Below are positions 1-10,700 of a stretch of DNA of 37,623 nucleotides, one piece after another. The translations under genes were made by a program, and so were the position numbers. The notes under the pieces are model-generated. The model was not told where the DNA came from, ran no database searches, and was given only the letters and a program-made list of their open reading frames with translations. This stretch comes from Ichthyophonus hoferi (lineage: Eukaryota; Opisthokonta; Ichthyosporea; Ichthyophonida; Ichthyophonidae). The first letter of the stretch is position 1. Each line of letters starts with the position of its first letter. Location: the NCBI GenBank assembly GCA_002751075.1, contig NAOQ01000610.1, positions 6,089 to 43,711 of the forward strand. The letters run 5' to 3'.

Positions 1-413
1 GTCTTATTAAACTACTTTACTATTATGCTATTATACTATTATACTATTATATTATTATCCTATTATACTATTATCCTATTATCCTACTCTATCTATTAGT
101 AGTCTATATTCTCTCTCCGTGTCTGTCTGTGTGTTCTGTATTTTCTATTTTCTGTATTATACGGTATATATATATTAGTGCTATGATTTATTTATATGAC
201 TAAGTCTTTATAAGTAATTATAAATTTTACTCTGGGTATATTAATTATTATTACTTATTATTACTTATTATAAATTACTAGTATAGTTTTCCTTACCATT
301 GTGTTATACATATACTTGAACTTATAGCTATACTAATAAGTTGGATTTAATTTAATGTTTAATTTTAATATAATCATTCATCCAAATATAACTAACTTTA
401 TATTTTAATATAG
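1..413. other. AT-rich leader, probably XPO7 intron
   Basis: Very AT-rich, with runs of ATT/TAT triplets and no coding-like frame. It ends in an acceptor-like TTTTAATATAG just before the first recognisable XPO7 exon, so it is most likely intron. The 5' half of that gene would lie left of the window. Confidence 0.5.
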
Positions 414-1477
414 TGTGACAGACCTCAAGACATGGAGCGATGATGAGGATATAATTGTAACAGCTTTAACGCAGCTCGTGGATTGGTCTACAGGATATCC
501 TATTAATAGATAGATATATATATATATATATATAGCATTAAGGGGGATAGTGTTTTCGTATGCAATATACTTGTCTATTATAATTATATTGAATTATATT
601 ATATTATATTATAATACCATGTTATTATTTCTTAACCATGCGTACATATAGTACAGTTAGGATGCTGCTAAAGCTAGAGCCCATCCAATACATTTTGAAG
701 AATCATACGGTAAGTGTATATGATTGGTTTATTGTCGTGTTGCCTTGTTGTCTCTTATTACATTTGATTGGATTACTATAGTATATATATAGGGTATATA
801 TTACGATTCTTCTGTACTATTTTATTATTATTATTATTTCTCTGGCGTTCTTTACTTCTGTATTGTTCTATATGTATACCTATACCTATATGTGTATGTG
901 TATGTGTATGTGTTTGTGTATGTGTATGTTTATGTATATGTGTATGTATATGTATATGTTATGTGTAATTATGACTCATGCCAATATTTGCATATATACA
1001 GTTTTGTCTTTACATACATATCCGAAGGAGGATATTATAAGATAAGGACATAATATAACAAAATAGAACATATTGTAATATAATATAATACACTATACTA
1101 CAATATAATATTATATCATAATATCTTTTTAGCTATTGTATAAACATGGTGGTTGGTTTGCTACTATAACAATATAATTCCTTTTATGATATAAGATATT
1201 ATATTACAAGCATTATATATGTCTATATGCGCTATAGTATATTATATTATATTAGATTGCTTTATATGATGTTATATTATATAATAATACATTATAATGT
1301 ATTAGAGTATATTGTATTATATGGTATTATATTATATTATATTATACTATGTTACGTTATGTTATATTATGCCATAATATATTAGCATCTACCCATCTAT
1401 TACTATACACAGACAAACCAATCATATTGTACAATGCAATCTTAATCTTTTTAGTCCAGTCCATTCAATTGGCTATC

Positions 1478-1547
<70 letters not shown>

Positions 1548-4500
1548 CTATTATTATTACTATTACTATTATTATTACTATGCAATATAAGATAATACCA
1601 TTCAATATAATGTACAACTCTATATAACCACTTACCTGCCATTCTATCTTTGTATAGTTTCATACACCTATTATTTATTTATGCCATAAGTAATAAGTTC
1701 CTACCAGTGACGTAGTTGCAAATTGGTGACGTCATCTTTGTGAAACATTTGTAATATTACATTTAGATTTTCCTGGTTTGTAGTAAGATTTATTTTTGAT
1801 AACTCTACTTTTATATTATCTTATCTAGATAGTATATTGTTTTATGTTATAGTATATTATGTTATAGTCTGTTATTGTATGTGACCTCCAGATTGTTCTA
1901 GAATGTTGTAAGATTTGTTTTTGGTAACTGTAATCTATTTGTGATGTAACTATGTTTATGTTATCTTCTGCGGCCCCAATAAAAATGTATAAACAGGTCT
2001 CAGATGGGTTCTGAAGGAGGGCAATGTATTCTGTAGTTGTAGTTATAAGCGACTAGAGGTTCTTACTGTTGCAATAGCTCTACGCTGACTATTTCTACCC
2101 GCCTATCATATCACAGGCTGCTACCTTTCCCTTCCTATCACAGCTGTCCTTTATGAAAGCAAGGTCTACCTTTTTCTCCTGTATGGGTTTGATGCTTTTT
2201 GTGACAGTAGAAGGTATGTATGATATTAAAATTTTATAGCTATTACTATTGGTTGTTATTATTATTATTAATTTAACCCTGTATTTAATATATGGGTATG
2301 ATCTAATATATGCCTATATGTATGTTATATTATACTACATTATATTATGTACCTAAATCTAGGTATGATATTAAAATATAATAGTTATTACTATTGATTA
2401 TTTATTATGATTATTATGTGCTTAAATCTATTACCTTACTATACTAACTCTATTAATGTATATATCGAATAATGCTATCCAATCAGGTACCGAAGATAAG
2501 CAGATGGAAGATTTTGTGTTACCATTTGCAGGTAGGCTATTGGATAAGAGTTAGTGCTCAAGGAATACTCTATGCTAATATATGAGGTTATATATGGTTT
2601 TATATTCTATTACATAGTATTACGTTGTATTGTATAGTATAGCATAGTATAATAAAGTGTTAGAGTATACTATATACTATCATATTATTATATTTTGATT
2701 TGTTACCACAATATTATATTATATTATAGTGTGATAGTAGTATATATTGTAATATTGTTACTATTCTATGACATCATATTTCATTATATATTATCTTGTC
2801 TGGTAGGAAGATTGATAGGTAGGTAGGTAGGTGAATAGTTTAACATCTAGATAAGTAGGTATATAGGTAGGTAGGTAAGTAGACCTATTAAATTAGTACT
2901 TTAATTATAATTACCCCAGTAGCTATCTTTATTTAATCCAATCCAATCTTCTCTCATTCACACAGAGATATGCAACCAATTAGATAGCCTGTTTAGTAAC
3001 ACAACCAATGAGAATCTTGCTAAAAATAATGAGGCAAAGGTGAGTGGTTAATAAAAATATGTCTATTTATAGATCTATATATCCTACCTACTATATACCC
3101 TATGTACTACATACTATATACCCTATATATCCTTCCTTACTTTATCTTTCCCTTCCTATAGCTATTATATATTTTAACTTTATTTACCTTATTGGTGTTA
3201 TTGGTTAAAAATCGTGGAATATACACTGCATTAAATAGTAAGAAAACTGCATACGGCTGTGTATTTATACATATATATGGATATATACATATACATATAC
3301 AATATATATATACACATACAATAAATTACTCCAACATTACCTACAAGACACTTTACCAGACAGTCATGCCTTGTTTAGGTACATTTTTATCCATACAATC
3401 ACGTATGCTTATACCTACTCACCTACCACTACCAGTACTCACGCTAACCTGCTTTTCTTTATTCCTGTATCTTGTATGGCAGGGGTTTGTGCTGGTTCTT
3501 AATGCAGCCTTACAGAAGTCGTTTAGAAATGTGATGCAATGGAAAAAGGAGATCGATAAGGTGAAAGGAGCGGTACGTACTAATCAAAATAATTGATATA
3601 TGCTATTTGTACTCTTACCCAATAACAATTATCTATTTCTTTATCTTATTCTATTTATATTTTTATTTACCCATCTTTCCCTTTCCCAGTTTAGTAATAT
3701 TATATTATATTTTCTTTTCTTTATATCTTGTTGCTTTTTTTGGACCTTTATAGCGGAGTTAAAATGGAATGGTATGATTGGTATGTCTATTTATTCATGA
3801 TTTGTATTGGTTATTCAGTATAGCACTTTAATTCAATCGATATACATGCCTTCTATATTTAAAGCCTTTTAACCAGCCAATTCTTGACTGGACATTTGAA
3901 AGAGAATTTAATCTCTCCAATCATGTATAGATTATAAATTCTAGATAATTGATACAGAAAGGAAATGGGGAGAAAGATTTACTGTAAGATATGATGGTAT
4001 ATGATTAGGATAGTGTGTATGCTGGTATAATCATATATTATATTCGTATATGACTAGATTAATATGTTAACATGTTACTATTGCTATTATTTTACAATTG
4101 TCCATGGCAGGGATTATATATGGATGAGAGAGAAAGAAGAGAAGCAAATTTTGATCACCATGGTGGGCATTGTAGAGCCATGGTATATGAAGACAAGTAT
4201 ACTCTGGATAAAAGGATTTTAAATAAGCAGAAGGCATAGTAATGGTTCTTGAAGAACGATAAATTAAACCCACTAATGTGATTGGCACTTACAGTCGCAG
4301 GTCATTGTAGTTGCCAATACCATGGGTAAAGGGATGTCAGAAGGGATCCTGAGGGATCAGGTGGAGGCATGGGCTTCTATACAGAGGGGTAGGTAGGGGT
4401 AGGCTAGGCTATGGTATGGTATGGTATAGTATGGTATAGGGTAGTAGTATAGTATGTTATGGTATAATATGGTATAGTAAGGTATGGTATGTTATGTTAT

Positions 4501-5643
4501 TTTTGGGTAATTGGTGAAAGAGAGTAGTTTTTTTCACACCTTACACCATCCATCTGGCCCGGTTATTGGCCCGCAAAAGTAGTATTAGTAGACACTAACG
4601 CCCCACCACCTTATATCTCTATCTCTATCTCTTTCTTTCTCCCTCTCTCTCTCCTACAGCGCCTCTCCTAGAGCTAAACGTAACAGATAGTCCTGTAGAA
4701 GAGGTAGCCCTTCCCTTTCTAACCCTTGTACGTAAAATACTGGAGTGTAACGAGTTGATGGAGCCAACAGTGCAAACAGGATTCCACCCAGGTCTGACCC
4801 CTATCCTCGCCCGCTATATCTCTCTCACTATCCTTTCTTCTGTCTTCTTTTTCTTCTTTTTAATACCTTTATGCAGCCTTTTATTTATACTTTCTCCCGC
4901 CCTTCTACCTCTTTTACTGTTATTGTGTTTATGTCTGTTGGTTCTTGTTTTAATAAAAATATATTATGATTTTATTATTTTATCATACTATCATACATTC
5001 ATTCACACCCCTTTTCCTCATCCTCTATTTTCACATACCATTATTGTAAGCACGTACCATCTGTGCCCTTAACCATACAATTTCACACTCAATAGTCAAT
5101 AGCTATACGAGATCGTGGAATAAAATGAAAATGCCACCAAGTTCACTAACAAGTCCACATGGTGTGATCCCTACAGGAAAAGTTTTTGCTTTTTTGCAAG
5201 GAAAGGTAAGAGGCTATACTACTATAATTATACCATCTATCTAATAAGCCTGCTTTACTTTCTTACTCTTAGTTATTAGGGTGTATAGTTATGTTGTCTG
5301 TCAAGACAGTCCTTTATTTGTCGTTACTTATATTTCAGCTCTCTCACATTGTCTATACTATGAATTGCATGATAGTTTTGGTGCCAGCGTGTGTTATGGT
5401 TATTTTCAATGATAAAGCTACAAGACATATGTCCTTAAGTGGTGTAGTAAATTGCTCTAAATGTTCTTATTTTGTGCGGTTATCTTACTTGTATCTTTGC
5501 GTCTTGTATTTTATTTCTTGATCTATCTATATCTATCCACCTACCTACCCACATCTATCTATTACTAAGACCTCACTCTCTAGGACAAAGTTAGACCGAT
5601 CTCGACCTTGGCATCCTCCAACTCAGAGAAGGAAAGGAAATAG
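414..5643 (+). CDS. XPO7: Exportin-7-like nuclear transport receptor, 3' part, 10 exons
   Basis: Exportin-7 (RanBP16) is an importin-beta/karyopherin family receptor that carries cargo through nuclear pores with RanGTP; it is built of HEAT repeats. Proposed exons: 414-494, 646-709, 2117-2213, 2487-2531, 2966-3039, 3483-3572, 4295-4388, 4660-4731, 5096-5205, 5584-5643. Phases agree throughout and give about 261 residues ending in TAG. Matches to animal XPO7, from memory: DLKTW then GYSTVRMLLKL (NLKYW, GYSSVRKLVKL), QYILKNHT (QFMLNNHT), FPFL, ARSTFF (CRTTFY), MEDFVLPF (YEQFMLPL), LFSNTTNE, IQRAPLLEL (LQRAIELW) and TSPHGV (SSPNGI). The middle (exons 6-7) aligns poorly, so an exon may be wrong or missing. 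Exon 8 could instead run to 4791 in the same phase. The animal protein continues about 350 residues past TSPHGV, but here the frame stops about 33 residues later. The C-terminus is therefore shortened or the last exon is mis-chosen. The 5' end lies outside the window. Confidence 0.72.
495..645 (+). other. AT-AC, U12-type intron in XPO7
   Basis: The exon ends ...TCTACAGG and the intron begins ATATCCTATT, close to the U12 donor consensus ATATCCTTT. Near the 3' end lies TTTCTTAAC, one mismatch from the U12 branch consensus TTCCTTAAC. It is followed about 10 bases on by the terminal AC (644-645), the spacing expected of this class. There is no usable GT donor at this exon end. Splicing at AC gives Gly-Tyr-Ser-Thr-Val-Arg, matching the conserved XPO7 block. 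Splicing at the next AG (651) keeps the frame but loses Tyr-Ser. Confidence 0.72.
891..960. repeat. (TGTATG)n-type microsatellite
   Basis: Imperfect TGTATG/TGTATA hexamers inside the long second recognised XPO7 intron (710-2116). The cysteine-, valine- and tyrosine-rich reading frames here are products of the repeat, not proteins. Confidence 0.8.
1478..1582. repeat. (ATT)n microsatellite
   Basis: A long run of ATT/TTA trinucleotides with occasional substitutions, inside XPO7 intron sequence. It gives poly-isoleucine on one strand and poly-asparagine on the other, which explains the apparent frames there. Confidence 0.9.
2814..2880. repeat. (GGTA)n microsatellite
   Basis: Two short blocks of GGTAGGTAGGTA separated by about 30 bases, inside an XPO7 intron. 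Confidence 0.75.
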
Positions 5644-5703
5644 CGTTAAGGAGATTATATACTACAACCACTGTTACAAGTGTGTTTACAGTGTGCATTA
5701 AAT

Positions 5704-5709
5704 AATAAA
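5704..5709 (+). terminator. AATAAA polyadenylation signal after XPO7
   Basis: Canonical AATAAA about 60 bases after the proposed XPO7 stop codon (5641-5643). It supports a real 3' end here, though such hexamers are common in AT-rich DNA. Confidence 0.4.
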
Positions 5710-6373
5710 TGTGTTTAAATTTAAACGGCTTGGGTATCGTACTACCTTATACATTCAGGTAAATACACACCATATATATATACCCTTTACACCCCGTATA
5801 CGACCTGAGCGATACCATATCTTTCGATGACATACAAGTCAAAAATCTACATTAATGACACGTAGTCATAATGCAATTTAGAGCTACGCAGGTATAATAT
5901 CACCTATATGATTGCCATAAGAACTTCTAAGTGTACTACCTACCAGCCTATGTTTTTGAAATTATCGGAAGGATCAAAATGAATTTACTCTATCATAACA
6001 TTTCTTTACCTAGTGAATTATTACATAAGTGATTTGAACGGGTCAAAATTGGATTTTTTTTTTTTGTATTCTTACAGTATAGTCTGCAGCATTAATGTTT
6101 ATGAAGATGGTATGAGCTATATAGAAACATATTAGCTTCTCTTTTTAGGTAGCCTAATTTATACCTAGTGGTACCCTGTAGTATATGGTTATATGAAAGC
6201 GATCCTACAGCACTAAAAACAGGGGAATACACGTTATGTATATAAATATGAATATTTTATAAAGGGAGGTATGTAGATATGTTGTAGTTATACAGCTATG
6301 CCGTGCATAAGTAAATGGTATACAACCCTAAAAATTTAATTCAACAATGAATATGTATTATGTTGTAGTTCTA

Positions 6374-6650
6374 TAGTTATATATTTATGTCGATTATATT
6401 CTGTACAAATTTATTTCTTATACTCAGTTGGGGCTACATATAAATGTTTTATAGTATTATATAGTCGCATATTCACTTGGATTATGTTTTACGCAATTTT
6501 ATATCTTTTACTCAGAATTACACGCATAGATTTTTTATAGTACCATAGATACCATAGATATAGTCATATATTTATTTAGCTACATTTGGAGCAATTTTAT
6601 TTCTTATACAAAGTCGGAATTGAACATAAAGTTTTCTCTCAAGTTTACAA
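6374..6650. repeat. Diverged tandem repeat, 3 units of about 90-100 bp
   Basis: Units start near 6374, 6462 and 6561. Each opens with TAGTYRYATATT-like sequence, then an AATTTTAT/TTATTTCTTATAC block, an ACTCAG- or AAAGTCGG-like block and a TTTTATAG tail. The units differ at many sites, so the array is old. A partial relative may lie just upstream, around 6270-6360. Confidence 0.55.
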
Positions 6651-7216
6651 ACTAGACAAGATAATCTAATCTATGTCAATGTGTGAGGAACCACAAATCT
6701 CAGTCTGGCTAAGAAGCCTTTTTTGAGCATTAGTAAGGTGAGATTGAACGCGGTTAGAATGACTGAGTTCACCAGTTGAATCTTTAGACCACTTTACTAT
6801 GGGGGACCCTTTACGAGATATGTTGTCTATTGTGTAGTTATGCTCTGAGTGTGAAGTAACAAATTTCCTTGGTTACCTTTACGTTTAATAATATGAATTA
6901 ACTGTTTATCGCTAATAGTAATCCAAGTAACGATAAAATATCAAACGGTAACCAATTGTTGATTTGGATATTGAAAATAATTCGTCATAATGATTAGTTG
7001 TATGAATTAAGTAGTAATAGTAAGATATCTAGTAAATAACATTTTTATGTATATGAAATATATATTTATTTCAAGTAATGACTCTAAAATAATACAATAT
7101 ACAGGTGTCCGAATCCAACTATTCTCTTAAATGGTAAATAGTTTGTTCTGGTAAATTGTAAATTGTAAGGTACGCTCAATATGTTAAGAGTTGTCCAGGT
7201 GACCCATCCTGACCCA

Positions 7217-7340
7217 GATCAAGTTGTAAGATTGTAACCGCCGACTCGGTTTTATCTGTGTCACGCGGTAAAGATTGAACCGCCGACCCAGTTTGATCCG
7301 GATCATGTGGTGAGACTGAAACCGCTAAGCCTGTGTGTTA
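7217..7340. repeat. Minisatellite, 3 units of about 42 bp
   Basis: Units start at 7217, 7260 and 7301. They share GATCAnGTGGTnAGATTG then AACCGCCGACnC, followed by an AGTTTGATCCG-like tail. The block is clearly more G+C-rich than its surroundings. Confidence 0.7.
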
Positions 7341-7630
7341 AACCATATTAGTACACTGTATCGTCAGCTAAACGAAAAGAGGTACTCCAATAAACAAGTA
7401 TTATTTAAATGATGAGTCAAGATACCTAAATAAAAAAAAAAATACAGAGAAAAAAAAAAAAAAAACAGGTGGAAGTTCAATAGTTTATTGTTCTTGATAT
7501 ATTAGCTCCCAAGTGTGGTTGGGTTGTAGCTTAGTGAATACTTACATAGAGAAAAGAAAAGAAAATTTAACAGGGCTATGGTCTTTTTGCACGCTTCCAC
7601 TAAATTAACTTTTTGAAAGAAAATTTTAAC

Positions 7631-8179
7631 ATGGATATTGATGACGGCGACCAGGATTTCACCTTGACGAGCTCTTGGACACATCCTAGGCATACAGTAG
7701 ACATCATTCCGTTGACTGGTCTAGCCACTTTGGAAAGCAATGTGTCTGCCTGGAAAGACGACCTTACTATGATCCTGATGGATTTACACTGCACTAGTGT
7801 GCTGTTGGAGGATCCCGGCGTGACAACAGTTCCGTTAAATGAGGAGTTATCGCAACAAGAAGTATTTGTGAGGAGTTTACTCCTATGGTCAATGACTCCG
7901 GATACTCGCTTGACATGTGGTGTCACTATTGACACACCAGCGTACTACATGTATCAGTATGTGATGAACGCCTCTAAGGGCCATGAGCGTGAGGTCCTAA
8001 TGGCGTTCCTGACACAGTTTGCTCTCAACCGTTTTCAACCAGGAGAGACAGCATATACCTATGTGATCCAGATATATGGCATGCTCCAACAATTTGCTAC
8101 TTTTGACCTAGTATTTGACCCGAAAGAACGATACCTGTCTACTGCTCGTACCGCACTAAGCACCTTCAACAGGCAATAG
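7631..8179 (+). mobile_element. Orphan Ty1/copia-type Gag-like frame
   Basis: An open 182-residue frame from the ATG at 7631. The layout resembles the N-terminal Gag region of copia elements (UBN2/DUF4219 class): an early PLTGL followed by SAWKDDL, then DTPAYYMYQYV, then FALNRFQPGE, then YVIQIYGML. There is no zinc knuckle, and no protease, integrase or reverse transcriptase is visible within several kilobases downstream. I therefore read it as an isolated gag remnant, with its gag frame looking whole. A host-domesticated gag gene is the alternative. A-rich tracts lie at 7428-7466 and 8647-8662. Family assignment rests on motif spacing only. Confidence 0.5.
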
Positions 8180-8894
8180 GACAAGGAGTATAATCACCAA
8201 ACAAAACTCATGGTTCTTTTGAGAAAGATACCCAAAGCCAGTTGATTTATTTTTCAAAGTCGAGATTGGTTAATTAATATAATACAATTAGAATTAGAAC
8301 CAATCACATGCTAAAGTTTCTTTTAATTTCAGGCCAATAATGTTGTCGATGCCGCAATCTTACAAAACTTGTAAAAAACAAAAGCTTACCTACATGTTTC
8401 AGGGATTAAGCACGTGGTCATAATTCAAATAACTTGTAATAATATTTATTGTATACAAATACAATGCTACCATGTTGAGAATAGTTAATTGTTCGTTCTC
8501 GTGATCTCTATCCAATAATAATTGAGATAATACTAAATTCAGGTGTTTGACACGTGTGACTCCCATGGGGTCTTTCAGGTGGCTCACCGACAGCAAGTTT
8601 GTTTATAATATTTGACAATAGGCAATACCAACTTGGTTGAATATGTAAAAAAAAAAAAAAAATAGAATCAAAACGTTGCCAGACCACATTGTGAATACCT
8701 AAAGACTTTTAGTATAGCTAGTATCTTTATATATTTAACAGGGTATCTCGTGTAAAGTCTACAGAGACCTAGAAATTTCGCCTCTATATGAATTCATGAG
8801 TTTGCGTCTGGCTATATGTTGATTGGTGTAGGCTCGTGGACATAGGACATGATGGTCATTGGTCCAGATCTTGTGAATTCCGTAATTATCTGTA
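8180..8894. other. Unannotated stretch after the gag fossil
   Basis: AT-rich, with a poly-A run at 8647-8662. I see no gene on either strand. Confidence 0.5.
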
Positions 8895-9072
8895 GCAGCA
8901 CCACCAACCATGACACCCCTTCACAAGGGGAATTCCTTGCAGAAATGTTAAAATTCCTCATTCACTCGTGCTCAAAAAAGGATTGCATAACCTCCAATTT
9001 CCTGGCCTAGTCGCCTACACCTCATTGTCTTCCAAAGGCCAGCCTAAGATTCTACGAAGAATCCCATCTAAT
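8895..9072. repeat. Diverged direct repeat, copy 1
   Basis: Shares with 9225-9420 the order CACCACCAACCRTGACACCCC, TTCACT/TTCACTT-like sequence, ACCTCCAATTTYC-like sequence, then CTTCCAAAGGSCAGCCTA and ARTATCCCA-like sequence. The two copies start about 330 bases apart. Confidence 0.55.
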
Positions 9073-9224
9073 ATCACAGTTCAGAGTAGATCCACCTGGA
9101 TCCGTTTTTCCCTTTTGTTGTTTTTCCATTTGATCCAACCTTTCTTTTGAATCTCCCGCACATATTTATCTAACACCATTAAGGACGGGGAAGCCAGGAT
9201 GACCACCAACTGGTCATAATCGGT

Positions 9225-9420
9225 AACATCACCACCAACCGTGACACCCCTCCGCCAAAGCATTTCACTTAAGAGATGATATATTCCTCTTGTAGACGCA
9301 GCTACTCATTCTCAAATCAAATTACACCACCTTCAATTTTCTAACTCAGTGGCTATCACAACGCATTGGTATTGGCTTCCAAAGGGCAGCCTAGTCCTCC
9401 ACAAAGTATCCCAGCTAATA
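9225..9420. repeat. Diverged direct repeat, copy 2
   Basis: Second copy of the 8895-9072 unit, slightly longer. The complementary strand across 9081-9263 has a coding-like stretch (GGDVTDYDQLVVILASP, then DKYVREIQKKGW). The repeat may thus be a decayed mobile-element coding sequence, but I cannot name a family. Confidence 0.5.
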
Positions 9421-10200
9421 CTAAATAAACATGCTCTCGGTGAGAATGAGCCTCGAAAGACTCCATGAGAGTCACATGTGTAAACACCTGAGTTCTGAGT
9501 TCGGTATTTCCTCAATTATTATTGGATAGAGAGATTACAGGACAACCTCTATTCTCAGCAGAAATACTTGGATTTACAGCTCCAATACCAGTACTGTCCA
9601 AATTGATTCTATCCAAACTACAATTCGAACGAGTGTTTTCATCTCTTTCCAAATCTACTTTTTATAGTCTTGAATAAAATTCAGTCAAACCAAGAAATAA
9701 TAAACAAAAAATCACAATTTATCATTCTTGCTGGTTGATAAATTTAATGAGGAAACACATATATGGGGTTTATTATTGATAGACTCCAAGGTACAACCGC
9801 TAACTGATCTACCTTGGGAATTCAGATCAAGTATGATAGATAAATTGGCGAGCCCTTTTACGAGAGTATTGAAAAAGTATGAGAATCTGTGGTAGTTCTG
9901 CCCACAGTTCTTTCGGATCTCCAATTGGTTTTTGTGAACAATCGTTAATTTTTCCCGACTAGCGGTAGTAATAGCTAATTGACCTGCTCTACTTTCTTTA
10001 GAAGACAAAGTAAAATTAAGCGTATATCTTGGCTCTATCTCTGGATGTCTACTACGATTATATTCAGTTATTACTGAAGGAGGAATTCCTACTTTAGTTC
10101 GTTTAGGTACGACAATCAGTAAGAAGTATTACTATATAAATAATAACTTTGTATACCAAACTGTAGTAGTTCTAGCGATTTATCCACAGGTTTCGGGTCG
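9421..10200. other. Unassigned stretch with broken coding-like frames
   Basis: Both strands show stretches open for 60-100 codons, but none is recognisable and none has start or splice signals I would trust. The context suggests decayed repeat DNA. Confidence 0.35.
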
Positions 10201-10204
10201 CCAA

Positions 10205-10241
10205 TTGAGTGTTGTATAATAGGACTATGTGCAACACTCAA
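10205..10241. repeat. 10-bp perfect inverted repeat
   Basis: TTGAGTGTTG at 10205-10214 and CAACACTCAA at 10232-10241 pair perfectly around a 17-base loop. The function is unknown. Confidence 0.7.
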
Positions 10242-10274
10242 GAACGTGTTCGTATTTGCCTGTAACGGTACACA

Positions 10275-10340
10275 GGCATGCGGGATTGCCGCCCGCATAT
10301 ACGGGCGTGCCGTAGGCCGCATATGGGTGAGCGGCCGGGC
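10275..10340. repeat. GC-rich cluster of short hairpins
   Basis: About two-thirds G+C in AT-rich surroundings. It contains ATGCGGG/CCCGCAT (10278-10284 with 10292-10298), GCCCG/CGGGC (10291-10295 with 10302-10306) and GGCCGC/GCGGCC (10315-10320 with 10331-10336). CCGCATAT followed by GGG occurs twice. Confidence 0.7.
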
Positions 10341-10377
10341 TTAATTAGTTATTGCGGTTTACGTTTATGTTTATTTC

Positions 10378-10495
10378 CTTTTTAGAATGGCACTTTAGCA
10401 AGCTACCTCATTGGTATAGTTATTTGCATATTGTGTGTTGTCAAATCAATCTATCAGGTTGAAAAATATTATGCAAACGAAATCATTATGCAACT
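10378..10495 (-). repeat. Dispersed repeat family A, copy 1
   Basis: Read on the minus strand it carries TTGATTTGACAA, TATGCAA, then CCAATGAGGTAGCTTGCTAAAG and TGCCATTCT. The same order occurs on the plus strand at 37375-37450 and, more diverged, at 34797-34880. Such dispersed, non-coding copies in a retroelement-rich region are probably LTR or other non-coding element pieces. Confidence 0.55.
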
Positions 10496-10654
10496 AATTA
10501 ATCTATCTTGAGCCACAATCATTGATGCACTTCATCTGAGCGATGATCAAACCTACTTACTTGTTCATTTGTATGGACGGCGGGCCTACATTACTTGTTT
10601 CGGTTTTCATTTATAGTTGTCCAATCTTATCCTAATTTAATATTGTTATATCCT

Positions 10655-10700
10655 CAATAGAATAGTTCTTTAGCTAATTACCTCATTAAGGTATCTGCTC
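10655..10700 (-). repeat. Dispersed repeat family A, short copy 2
   Basis: On the minus strand, AATGAGGTAATTAGCTAAAGAAC matches the core of family A (copies at 10378-10495, 34797-34880 and 37375-37450). Only the core is visible. Confidence 0.45.

Larger units (their letters stand above)
5710..7600. other. Intergenic region without a gene
   Basis: No coding-like frame on either strand and no recognisable remainder of exportin-7. It holds two tandem-repeat blocks, listed separately, and A-rich runs at 7428-7466. Confidence 0.55.

Noticed and set aside
863-1045. Cysteine- and methionine-rich small proteins
   Set aside because: Products of the TGTATG microsatellite inside an intron.
1349-1663. 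Poly-isoleucine and poly-asparagine frames
   Set aside because: Both strands of the ATT microsatellite.
4113-4233. Extra XPO7 exon beginning GLYMDERERRE
   Set aside because: It has a good acceptor but reads into a stop, and it does not match the exportin-7 alignment; left out of the model.
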